A DNA stretch of 16,678 nt from the NCBI GenBank assembly GCA_016719105.1, contig JADKAQ010000018.1, forward strand, positions 1-16,678, read 5' to 3'. This document shows, piece by piece, positions 8,602 to 15,521 of the stretch. The DNA comes from Gemmatimonadota bacterium (GTDB lineage: Bacteria > Gemmatimonadota > Gemmatimonadetes > Gemmatimonadales > Gemmatimonadaceae). The notes below the pieces were generated by a model that ran no database searches, was not told the origin of the DNA, and saw only the letters and a program-made list of their open reading frames with translations. A program made the translations under genes and the position numbers. Within the stretch, counting starts at the first letter, position 1; each line of letters starts with the position of its first letter.

Positions 8602-9450
8602 TCAGCGCTTGGCGGCTGCCTTGGTCGTGATTGCCAGCACTCCGTTCTGGGAGCCGTCGCCGAAGAGGACGCCGGCTTCCTCCGGCCGGAGGAAGAGCAT
8701 GTGCGAGACCCCGCTGGGCGAGAGGAGTCCCTGCAGCTGCAACTGGTCGCCTAGGTTGGGGAAGCGCATCCCGTCTATCACCAGCATCACGCACTTGTTG
8801 GTTCGGCTGTACACGATGCACTGGTAGACACCGGGGAGCAGACCGGGCTGCGGCTCCAATATGGTGATCGTCTTCACCCGTAGCGCCTGCACGCGAAGCG
8901 AGTTCACCAGGTCGTAGATGTCAGGCGATTGCTCGGCCGCCAGCCGCACCTGCGTGGGCGTCACGAGGACGCCACCGAGTGCCTTCAGCGACTGCCCGAA
9001 GAACGAGGTCTCGCGCAGCGAATCTCGTTCGGCCTCGATGAGGACTGGCGTCAGTGTCGTCGACAGCCGCGCCAGCTTCGGGGTCACCTCGAAGGTGTCG
9101 CGGGCCGTCACTTCCATCCACCCCGAGGTCTGCTTGAGATAGCCGTCCTTGTAGGCGAGGACGGCGTAGATGCCGGGCTCCGGCACGCAGGGTGAAACGA
9201 CCGCGCGAGTCCGTGGGGATCGCGAAGACCGGCGTCGCCGTGGTGCGTCGATGAGCGAGACGAAGGCGCGAGGGACGCCCTTGTTCGTCTCGGCGTCGCG
9301 CACCACTCCCTTCACCTGCTGAGCACCTGACGCCCTCGCGCCAAGCGAGAACAGCAGCGCCGGAAGCACGGCCGCGCGAAGGCGAACGCGGATGCGCTTC
9401 GCGTGGAGCGACGGCGTCGCCGCCGAGACCAACCCATACCATGCGCTCAT
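8602..9450 (-). CDS. Carboxypeptidase-regulatory-like and TonB-plug domain protein; one compensated frameshift
   Basis: The start is the ATG at 9450, with AGGAG and AGGGAG upstream. The signal peptide contains AAVLPALLFSLGARASGAQ. Next is a carboxypeptidase-regulatory-like Ig fold: VKGVVRDAETNKGVPRAFVS, a block that reads correctly only in another frame (about 9245-9190, FAIPTDSRGRFTLR), then PEPGIYAVLAYKDGYLK. The C-terminal half resembles a TonB-dependent receptor plug: MLVIDGMRFP (about 8790-8760), then MLFLRPEEAGVLFGDGSQNG and VLAITTK, matching the usual VLKG..A..YGxRGANGVIxITTK. No beta-barrel follows; the frame stops at 8602. At about 282 residues it is a stand-alone plug, possibly a periplasmic or outer-membrane adaptor. 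It is convergent with the aldolase-like gene and divergent from pgm. Confidence 0.75.
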   Translation of the reverse strand: MSAWYGLVSAATPSLHAKRIRVRLRAAVLPALLFSLGARASGAQQVKGVVRDAETNKGVPRAFVSLIDAPRRRRSSRSPRTRAVVSPCVPEPGIYAVLAYKDGYLKQTSGWMEVTARDTFEVTPKLARLSTTLTPVLIEAERDSLRETSFFGQSLKALGGVLVTPTQVRLAAEQSPDIYDLVNSLRVQALRVKTITILEPQPGLLPGVYQCIVYSRTNKCVMLVIDGMRFPNLGDQLQLQGLLSPSGVSHMLFLRPEEAGVLFGDGSQNGVLAITTKAAAKR

Positions 9451-9609
9451 CGGCGCTCCCTCTCCTCACCGCAGGTCGAACAGTTGTCGCTCCGCCACTA
9501 CCAGAAGTTGCGCACGCCGCGGGTTCCCCACCACCTTCATGCTGCCAGACCAGCACCCGCCGTAGCGCAGCGCGCATCGGCACTCTCGTCCTCCCGTCTT
9601 CCCGACGCC

Positions 9610-11241
9610 ATGCCTCGCACCGTCGCCACCACTCCTTTCGAGGGCCAGACCCCCGGTACCTCCGGGCTCCGCAAGAAGGTGACGGTCTTTCAGCAGCCGC
9701 ACTATCTCGAGAATTTCGTCCAATCCACCTTCGACGCCGTGGCGCTCCCGCCGGGGGCAACGCTCGTCGTGGGGGGAGACGGTCGCTTCTATAAGCGAGG
9801 CGATCCAGACCGTGCTGCGGATGGCCGCCGCCAACGGCGTCGGGCGCGTGATCGTCGGGCAGGACGGGCTCCTCTCCACCCCCGCCGCCTCGCACCTCAT
9901 CCGCCTGCGCAAGGCCGACGGCGGGATCATCCTCTCCGCCAGCCACAACCCCGGCGGCCCCGACGGCGACTTCGGGATCAAGTTCAACATGTCCAACGGC
10001 GGGCCGGCGCCCGAGAAGGTGACCGCCTCCATCGCCGACCGCACGCGCAGCATCACCGCGTATCGCCTGGTCGACGCCCCCGACATCCCGTTAGGCACCC
10101 CGGGGACGTACACGCTGGGGGCGCTCACCGTGGAGGTCGTCGACCCCGTCGCCGACTACGCCGCGCTCATGGAGTCGCTCTTCGACTTCCCCGCCATTCG
10201 CGCCATGCTCTCGGGCGGGACGTTCCGCATGCGCTTCGACGCCATGCACGCCGTCACCGGTCCGTACGCCACCGAGATCCTCGAGCGTCGACTCGGCGCC
10301 CCGGCCGGCACCGTGATCAACGGAACCCCGCTCCCCGACTTCGGCGGTGGGCACCCCGATCCCAACCTCACCTACGCGCACGACCTGGTGGAGGAGCTGT
10401 TCGGCGCCGACGCCCCCGACTTCGGCGCGGCCAGCGACGGCGACGGTGACCGCAACATGATCCTCGGGCGGCGCTTCTTCGTGAACCCGTCCGACTCGCT
10501 CGCCGTGCTCGCCGCCAACGCCACCCTCGCCCCCGGCTACGCCGGCGGCATCGCAGGCGTCGCCCGCTCCATGCCTACCGGCGCCGCCAGCGACCGCGTG
10601 GCCCAGGCGTTAGGCATCGCCTCGTTCGAGACGCCCACCGGGTGGAAGTTCTTCGGCAACCTGCTCGATGCCGGCAAGGTCACGTTGTGCGGCGAGGAGT
10701 CGTTCGGCACCGGCTCCAACCATGTGCGCGAGAAGGACGGGGTGTGGGCCGTGCTCTTCTGGCTCAATATCCTGGCGGCGCGCAAGGAGTCGGTCGAGGC
10801 CATCGTGCGCGCGCACTGGAAGCGCTTCGGGCGCAACTACTACACGCGGCACGACTACGACGAGGTCGATGCGGCGGCGGCCAAGGCGGTCGTGGAGTCG
10901 GCGCGGTCCAAGGGCCAGTCGTTGCTCGGCGCCGCGATCGCCGGCGACATCTTGGCGCAGGTGGATGACTTCTCTTACCTCGATCCCATCGATGGGAGCA
11001 CGAGCGCCAACCAGGGGTTGCGCGTCATGTTCGCCAGCGGGGCGCGGATCGTGTTCCGGCTGTCGGGGACCGGGACGGCGGGGGCGACGTTGCGGCTGTA
11101 TGTGGAGTCGTATGAGGCGGATGCCGGACGGCAGGACCGGGATGCGCAGGAGGCGCTTAGGGGGGGCTACATCGCGGCAGCGTTGAGTTGTCGCGGTTGA
11201 AGGAGTTGATGGGGCGGGAGGGGCCGACGGTCATCACGTGA
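9610..11241 (+). CDS. pgm: Alpha-D-glucose phosphate-specific phosphoglucomutase; two frameshifts
   Basis: The enzyme interconverts glucose 1-phosphate and glucose 6-phosphate in the cytoplasm (EC 5.4.2.2), linking glycogen or nucleotide-sugar metabolism to glycolysis. The N-terminus FEGQTPGTSGLRKKVTVF starts at the ATG at 9610. A frame change near 9795 (about two bases lost in FYNREAIQ) leads into the main frame. SASHNPGG (about 9940-9962) carries the phosphoserine. DGDGDR (about 10437-10454) binds Mg. GEESFGTGSNHVREKDG (about 10690-10740) is the sugar-binding loop and RLSGTGTAGATLRLY (about 11058-11102) the phosphate-binding loop. At a run of seven G (11160-11166) the frame shifts again and regains the normal family ending LKELMGREGPTVIT, with the stop at 11239-11241. 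About 540 residues is normal length for the eukaryote-like PGM branch. No Shine-Dalgarno sequence is visible; a CTCCCGTC-type pyrimidine tract precedes the ATG. Confidence 0.92.
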
Positions 11242-11404
11242 AGACGGTCAGGCGTGGCGAATCGACTACAACGAGCACCGTCTCCATTGCTCCTTGGGCG
11301 ATCTGACGCCCGCGGAGTACGCCAGCCTTCATCAGGATACGCAGCCGTTAGTAGCTGTCTAACTCTCTGAAACAACTGTCCGCTTTCGGGTCCGGGACGA
11401 ATCA
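11242..11404 (+). mobile_element. 3' remnant of an IS3-family element (end of the transposase gene and terminal repeat)
   Basis: The first frame after the pgm stop reads QAWRIDYNEHRLHCSLGDL and then TPAEYA (11249-11310), with a stop at 11360-11362. This is the classic C-terminus of IS3-family OrfB integrases, where the motif is normally YNxxRPHSSLGxLTPxE. Here RPHSS has become RLHCS. The following ACTGTCCGCTTTCGGGTCC tract and a terminal CA at 11403-11404 fit the right end of an IS51/IS3-like element. The rest of the element, including the DDE catalytic core, is absent. It belongs to a different IS3 subgroup from the complete element at 13781-15053. Confidence 0.75.
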
Positions 11405-11437
11405 CCCCAGAAGTCGCTTTCTACACTGTCTTCTGAC

Positions 11438-11453
11438 GGGGGAGCTTACCCCC
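11438..11453 (-). terminator. Short GC hairpin downstream of the cohesin-like lipoprotein gene
   Basis: On the minus strand, GGGGG-TAAGCT-CCCCC lies about 20 bases after the stop at 11473. The stem is only five base pairs and lacks a T-run, so a terminator role is tentative. Confidence 0.3.
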
Positions 11454-11472
11454 TTGGCCTCGCGGACCGGAA

Positions 11473-12547
11473 TCAAGGATGCACAACCTGTATCGGAAGC
11501 CGAGACTCCGTACTAGCAATCGCTATCGTCTTCCCATCAGCGTCCGCGAGCGAGTAGGCGCGCGCTGCCACTGCGGATGTACCGCCGTTGGTAGTTCTAT
11601 CCGCAAGAAGCGCTATCTGACAGACCGATCCCTGCAACGCTACGGCGTACTGAATGACCTTCGCAGTGCCCCCGGATGCCTGCAATTGGCGAACGCATCG
11701 CCCACCCCCAGCACCTACAATTGCACCGATGCGAAGTCCATTGAGTGCGGTAAAGTCGTACGCAACGGCGTACGCGGCGCTTGCGATGGAGGGCCGAAGA
11801 GCGACCTCTACCCGCAGCGTGTCACCAACGCGAAGAATGGGCAAGGCGTCGCCACCGCCTGCCAGTAGTTTCAGCGGGGCCGTGGGATCGACCACGCGCA
11901 CCACCGCATACGCCGTTCGATTCAGAAGAGACCATGTCAACGCAGCCACTCCGGCTCGCCGAAACTTCACCGTGCTTCCGCTCACCACGGCGACAGACGT
12001 GTCACTTGATGCCAGTAACGGTCGCCCCACGAGCTCCGTGGAGTTGAGAAACAACCGTGCGATGGCAATCTCCTTCGATTCGTTTGGCTCTCCGGCAAGG
12101 ACGCCAACCGGAGCCTCGATACGTAGCCCGAGTGGTACGAGGACCTTCAGCGTTCTCTGAGTCTGGACCGGTCCTATGGTCAACGTGAGCGATACACTAG
12201 TATCGGCCCAGATGGCGGTCATGCCACCCAATCTCGCTCGTCCCCCCGCGAATGGGATGCTCTGGCGCACCAACTCCTCCAGCTGCACCTCTGATCAGCA
12301 GCTCAACTTCGCCCGACGTAGATAGAGCGACTCCGGACTGACCAAGGACAACTACCTCAACGGAATCAGGTAGCTTGTCTCCGAGAACGATCTGCTGCGG
12401 CAGTTGTGCGAGCTCGAGTCGCGCGATCGCATCGTCGGCTGGTGGCGGCACCGACGGCTCGTTCGAACATGCCGACAGCAGCAAAGCAAGCAACCCGACC
12501 TGACTGCCTCGTAGGATTCTTAGGCACCCTGATGCGCGTGTGAGCAC
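11473..12547 (-). CDS. Lipoprotein with Ig-like (BIG2-type) and cohesin-like regions; one frameshift
   Basis: The start is the GTG at 12547, with GGGAGG at 12553-12558 and a five-base spacer. The leader GLLALLLSAC is a lipobox, so the mature protein should be lipid-anchored at Cys. The first frame ends its sensible reading near 12295; the next frame takes over at LEELVRQSIPFAGG. An Ig-like BIG2-type region includes LASSDTSVAVVSGSTVKFRR (about 11960-11900). The last 140 residues resemble a cohesin domain: GDTLRVEVALRP, AAYAVAYDFTALNGLRI, QIALLADRTTNGGTS and LADADGKTI, matching the family pattern of a V/I-rich strand, an F-x-L-x-YD core and a closing LSDADG segment. It lies 27 bases downstream of a dockerin-bearing gene in the same direction. 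I infer, but cannot show, that it is the surface anchor for dockerin proteins. Confidence 0.65.
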
Positions 12548-12552
12548 AATAT

Positions 12553-12558
12553 CCTCCC
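12553..12558 (-). promoter_or_regulatory. Ribosome binding site deciding a GTG start
   Basis: The minus strand reads TTGGGAGGATATT and then GTG. The strong GGGAGG, together with the lipobox downstream in this frame, fixes the start of the lipoprotein gene at 12547. Confidence 0.75.
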
Positions 12559-12574
12559 AATACTGTCTAGTTCG

Positions 12575-13780
12575 CTAAGGACATGCACTGACGACGCGCC
12601 CAATACTGCCAGACACGCCACTTCCACTACTGAACTGACCCAAGAGCGTCAGGTCATGCTGAGTGAGTTTCCCGTCTCCGTCGATATCGCCCAGCAAGTT
12701 CGTCCGTGCGGTTGGGGCCCTAAGTCCTACCACAAGTTGGTCCAGAACTCCCGCATCGCCCAGGTCTACGGTGCCATCACCTGTGAGATCACCGACGACC
12801 TCTTTCAAGACCATGCAGATGCGCGCATCCGATCGGAGGCGCTGGGGGGATGGTGCGGTGCCGGATCCGGAGACTCGATCTAGCACGACACTCAAGTCAC
12901 TACCGATCAACGCTGAAGCGAACGGAACTGAGCGAATCGTTGCCGTGCCGATAATCGCCGATGTGCTGGACGCAACTCGCTGAAGCGTCAGCTGCAGAGT
13001 CTTTCCGTCAGGACTCGTGGACTGAGCTTGGATGCCCCACTCGGGACTGGCAGCAACCGCCAGCGTTGCCACATGCGCGGGATCGCGATTGATCGAGATC
13101 GCAAGCGTGTGCAGGGCCGAGGCGCTGATGCCCGACGCTTCCACTCGAAGGTCGACTTCGACCGACGCCGCCTCCCTCAGTTGGATCGGATTCTGCACGG
13201 GCGCCACAGCCACATAGCTCGACGTCACCGCGGATCGAAGCTGCGCGAGCACGTTCCCAGCGATCAGCGCTGCCCACTCGTACCGCTCACCGAGCCCTCC
13301 ACCAATTGGAGCACGAGTTGTGACGGCGCTTACGAGTTGCCCCTCCAAGTCTAGGAGTCCCTTAGCGTAAGTCGCTGTCGGCTCCACACGTGGACCCGAT
13401 GAAGTTCAGGAACATCTTGCTGGCGGTGAAGGCGGTCGCAGGTGACTTTCCAACTGCCACGTTGCGGCCCATCCAGTCGACAAGCAGGTCCTCCAGAGCA
13501 TCCGCGACTATCTCGCCCAGAAGCTTTTGCCACGAGTCTCCGTAGTGCACGAGCGTCCAATCGGTAAAGGTCCCGCCGAGTGCAACTTGTCGTACGACAT
13601 GACGCGCGATAGCCATCTCGGCTCGCCGAATGTCGCTCAACACGTTTGCTTCCGTTAGGAGCAGATCGTTGTCAGCATCATCGACTGTACGAAGGAGTCC
13701 CTTCACAGCCTCTGCATACACCGTTGCTTTTGCTTGGACCTCGGCTGACTCGAACGCGAGAGAAGCTAGCGATTCCGCAT
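12575..13780 (-). pseudogene. Dockerin-bearing protein, 5' end removed by an IS3 element; one frameshift
   Basis: The frame enters directly from the IS end at 13781 and reads ESLASLAFESAEVQAKATVY, so the native start and signal are lost. A helical region follows (TVDDADNDLLLTEANVLSDI, about 13685-13625). A one-base frame change near 13385, at GSTC/VEPTATYAKGLL, joins the second half. A beta-rich segment (VEVDLRVEASG, LAISINRDP, KTLQLTLQRVA, about 13160-12985) may itself be cohesin- or Ig-like. The C-terminus is a clear dockerin: GDLTGDGTVDLGDAGVLDQL (about 12765-12705), LGDIDGDGKLTQHDLTLLG (about 12685-12630) and a short tail to 12575, with both calcium-loop D-x-[DT]-G-D-G patterns intact. 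The cohesin-like lipoprotein gene starts 27 bases later, which suggests a two-gene operon. Confidence 0.72.
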
Positions 13781-13806
13781 TGAAGTGGCTCCGCTTTTCT
13801 GTACAG
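13781..13806. repeat. Left terminal inverted repeat of the IS3 element
   Basis: It begins TGAAGTGG and ends TTTTCTGTACAG. It matches the reverse complement of 15028-15053 at 21 of 26 positions. Confidence 0.8.
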
Positions 13807-13842
13807 CCTAACGGGGTTGGGTAACTGGAGCGCGGGCGGGGG

Positions 13843-14670
13843 TCACGCCGCCGCCTGGAGCGGCCGCGGGCAGAAGTACGCGTCGTCCGGGGTGCGGTCG
13901 GTCAAGCTGGAGTGGGGACGTCGGCTGTTGTAGAGGGTGAAGTAGCGACCGATGCCTGCGGTGGCGGCGGACACGGAGGCGTAGGCATGGAGGTAGACCT
14001 CCTCGTACTTGAGCGAGCGCCAGAGCCGCTCGACGAAGATGTTGTCGCGCCAGCAGCCCTTGCCGTCCATGCTGATCTGGATGCCGTGATCGTGGAGCAG
14101 GCCCGTGAAGGCGGCGCTGGTGAATTGGGCGCCCTGATCGGTGTTGAAGATGGCCGGGCGGCCGTGGCGCGCCAGCGCCTCCTCCACCGCCGCGATGCAG
14201 AAGGCGCTGTCGAGCGTGATGGACACGCGCCAGCTCAGCACGCGCCGACTGGCCCCGTCGAGGACGGCGGCGAGGTAGACGAAGCCGCGCGCCATCGGGA
14301 TATACGTGATGTCCATCGCCCAGACCTCGTTCGGCCGGGTGATCGTCCGATGCCGCAGGAGATAGGGAAACACGGGATGCGCGCGGTGGCGGCGGCTGGT
14401 GCCGGGCTGCGGACACACGGCGGCAATCCCCATGTGGAGCATCAGGGTGCCGATCCGTCGGCGTCCCACACCCGGGAACTCCCCGCGCAGGAGGCGGCGC
14501 AGCATGCGCGCGCCGGCAAACGGGAAGTCCAGGTGCAACACATCGATCTGCCGCATCAGCGCGAGATCGCCGGGCGACGTCGCCCGTGGCGTGTAGTACA
14601 CCGCGCCGCGGCTGATCCCCAACGCCGCGGCCTGCCGCGTCACGGAGAGCGGGTGCGTCCGGTCGATCAT
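13843..14670 (-). CDS. IS3-family transposase OrfB (DDE integrase)
   Basis: This is an intact 275-residue frame. MIDRTHPLSVTRQAAALGIS begins the HTH_21-type region, where YYTPRA is also typical. The rve-type catalytic core follows: VWAMDITYIP with Asp120, IFNTDQGAQFTS with Asp178, and FVERLWRSLKYEEVY with Glu214, a complete DDE triad with the usual 35-residue D-E spacing. The end YNSRRPHSSLTDRTPDDAYF is the IS3 signature. Its ATG overlaps the orfA stop as ATGA. It is in the -1 frame relative to orfA, so OrfAB could also be made by frameshifting. Confidence 0.93.
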   Translation of the reverse strand: MIDRTHPLSVTRQAAALGISRGAVYYTPRATSPGDLALMRQIDVLHLDFPFAGARMLRRLLRGEFPGVGRRRIGTLMLHMGIAAVCPQPGTSRRHRAHPVFPYLLRHRTITRPNEVWAMDITYIPMARGFVYLAAVLDGASRRVLSWRVSITLDSAFCIAAVEEALARHGRPAIFNTDQGAQFTSAAFTGLLHDHGIQISMDGKGCWRDNIFVERLWRSLKYEEVYLHAYASVSAATAGIGRYFTLYNSRRPHSSLTDRTPDDAYFCPRPLQAAA

Positions 14671-14966
14671 CGCTTGGCGCTCAACAGGCCGGCCTTGCCG
14701 AGCGCGTGTTCTAAAAAATCATTCTCGAGCGCCAGCTCGCCGATCTTCGCGTGGAGCGTCTTCACATCGACCGGCGGTTCGACCGGCCCTCCCCCAAAGA
14801 CGCCCGCCGCGCCCGAGAGCAGTTGGTCCTTCCACGCGGTGATCTGGCCGGGATGCACATCAAACCGTTTGGCCAACTCGGCGAGCGTGCCTTCGTTGCG
14901 CACCGCGGCCAGGGCGACCTTCGCCTTGAAGGCCGGGGCATGGTTGCGACGGGGACGTTTCGACAT
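14667..14966 (-). CDS. IS3-family transposase OrfA (HTH protein)
   Basis: The start at ATG 14966, with GAGGAG upstream, gives a 99-residue protein, MSKRPRRNHAPAFKAKVALA onward. The HTH_Tnp_1 region includes TLAELAKRFDVHPGQITAWK at 27-46, which binds the inverted repeats. The leucine-zipper-like C-terminus is VKTLHAKIGELALENDFLEH. An upstream in-frame ATG at 15026 would lie almost inside the right terminal repeat and has no ribosome binding site, so it is less likely. The DFL codons GAT TTT TTA carry the slippery site described separately. Confidence 0.9.
   Translation of the reverse strand: MSKRPRRNHAPAFKAKVALAAVRNEGTLAELAKRFDVHPGQITAWKDQLLSGAAGVFGGGPVEPPVDVKTLHAKIGELALENDFLEHALGKAGLLSAKR
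14677..14718 (-). promoter_or_regulatory. Programmed -1 ribosomal frameshift signal of the IS3 element
   Basis: On the minus strand, T TTT TTA (14718-14712) sits in the orfA frame as X XXY YYZ. It is followed by a six-base spacer (14711-14706) and a perfect six-base-pair stem, GCGCTC (14705-14700) with GAGCGC (14682-14677). The -1 frame is open from the heptamer through to the orfB start and is the orfB frame. This is the arrangement used by IS3-family elements to make the OrfAB transposase. Confidence 0.8.
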
Positions 14967-15027
14967 CGGGGACTCCTCGGTTGTGGCGAACATGTCGCTG
15001 GGGGAGCCCGCGGTCCACTCAACCACC

Positions 15028-15053
15028 CTGTTCAGAAAACCGAGACCACTTCA
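15028..15053. repeat. Right terminal inverted repeat of the IS3 element
   Basis: Read on the minus strand it begins TGAAGTGG and ends TTTTCTGAACAG, pairing with 13781-13806. Confidence 0.8.
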
Positions 15054-15184
15054 GTGCGCGAGAGCTCCATCGAACGCGTGTCAAAGATCGTCGAGGCGAC
15101 ATCGCAGTCCGTGACGCCAGAGGATCTCGATGCTTGGCGTGACGGCACTCGGGAATTGTTACGAGCCGCTGTAGTACCGCCATG
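15054..15184 (+). pseudogene. 3' fragment of an unknown gene cut by the IS3 element
   Basis: The plus-strand frame leaving the IS end reads SSIERVSKIVEATSQSVTPE and then DLDAWRDGTRELLRAAVVPP before a stop at 15182-15184. The charged, helical composition looks like the C-terminus of a real protein, and the opposite strand has nothing comparable. I do not recognise the family. If it is real, the two flanks of the IS carry genes on opposite strands, so the insertion or a later rearrangement joined unrelated ends. Confidence 0.35.
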
Positions 15185-15185
15185 A

Positions 15186-15521
15186 TTCTCCCCAGAAGTC
15201 ACTTGGAGACCTCGCCATGCAGTTCATGTCGTGTCACTGAGTTCGAGAAGAGGGAGCGGGGCTCAGTTCCCCCTCCCCGCTCGCCGAAGTGGAGCCGACG
15301 GTTAGAGCTACAGATCAGTTTGGAGTTCGAGAATCGCCCCAACCGTCAACCCTTCGTCGTACCTTGGCCACCCGAATAGCGACAGTGTCACGAAGCAATC
15401 AAGAACTGGAATATGCAGATGATCGGACCATTGGCATGTACGACAATTCATCGAGAGCGCGCGTTGCAGGTGCTGTGAGGCGATCTACCGCCGTGGCATT
15501 GGAATCGGTCGCCGCCGTCAC
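15186..15521. other. Intergenic stretch without a convincing gene
   Basis: About 336 bases separate the truncated frame after the IS from the Sel1-like gene. Short frames exist (for example from 15182 to 15379), but their composition and lack of a ribosome binding site do not support a gene. The only structure I see is a stem-loop at 15254-15282. Confidence 0.5.
15254..15282. terminator. Perfect 8-bp stem-loop
   Basis: GAGCGGGG (15254-15261) pairs with CCCCGCTC (15275-15282) across a 13-base loop. There is no T-run. It could terminate the truncated gene ending at 15184 or act in the leader of the downstream Sel1-like gene. Confidence 0.4.

Larger units (their letters stand above)
13781..15053 (-). 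mobile_element. Complete IS3-family insertion sequence (1273 bp)
   Basis: The two ends form imperfect terminal inverted repeats of 26 bases (21 match by my alignment). Both begin TGAAGTGG, share TTTTCTG and end ACAG: left copy 13781-13806, right copy 15028-15053. Inside are orfA (14966-14667) and orfB (14670-13843) on the minus strand. TG and CA termini and the 1.27-kb size fit the IS3 family. No short target duplication is visible: CAT or GCAT flanks the left end and GTG or GTGC the right end. Both reading frames are intact, so the element may be active. Confidence 0.88.

Noticed and set aside
13912..15114. A 400-residue plus-strand frame opposite the transposase genes
   Set aside because: It is the complement of orfA and orfB, whose catalytic motifs are unambiguous; its composition reflects the GC-rich opposite strand.
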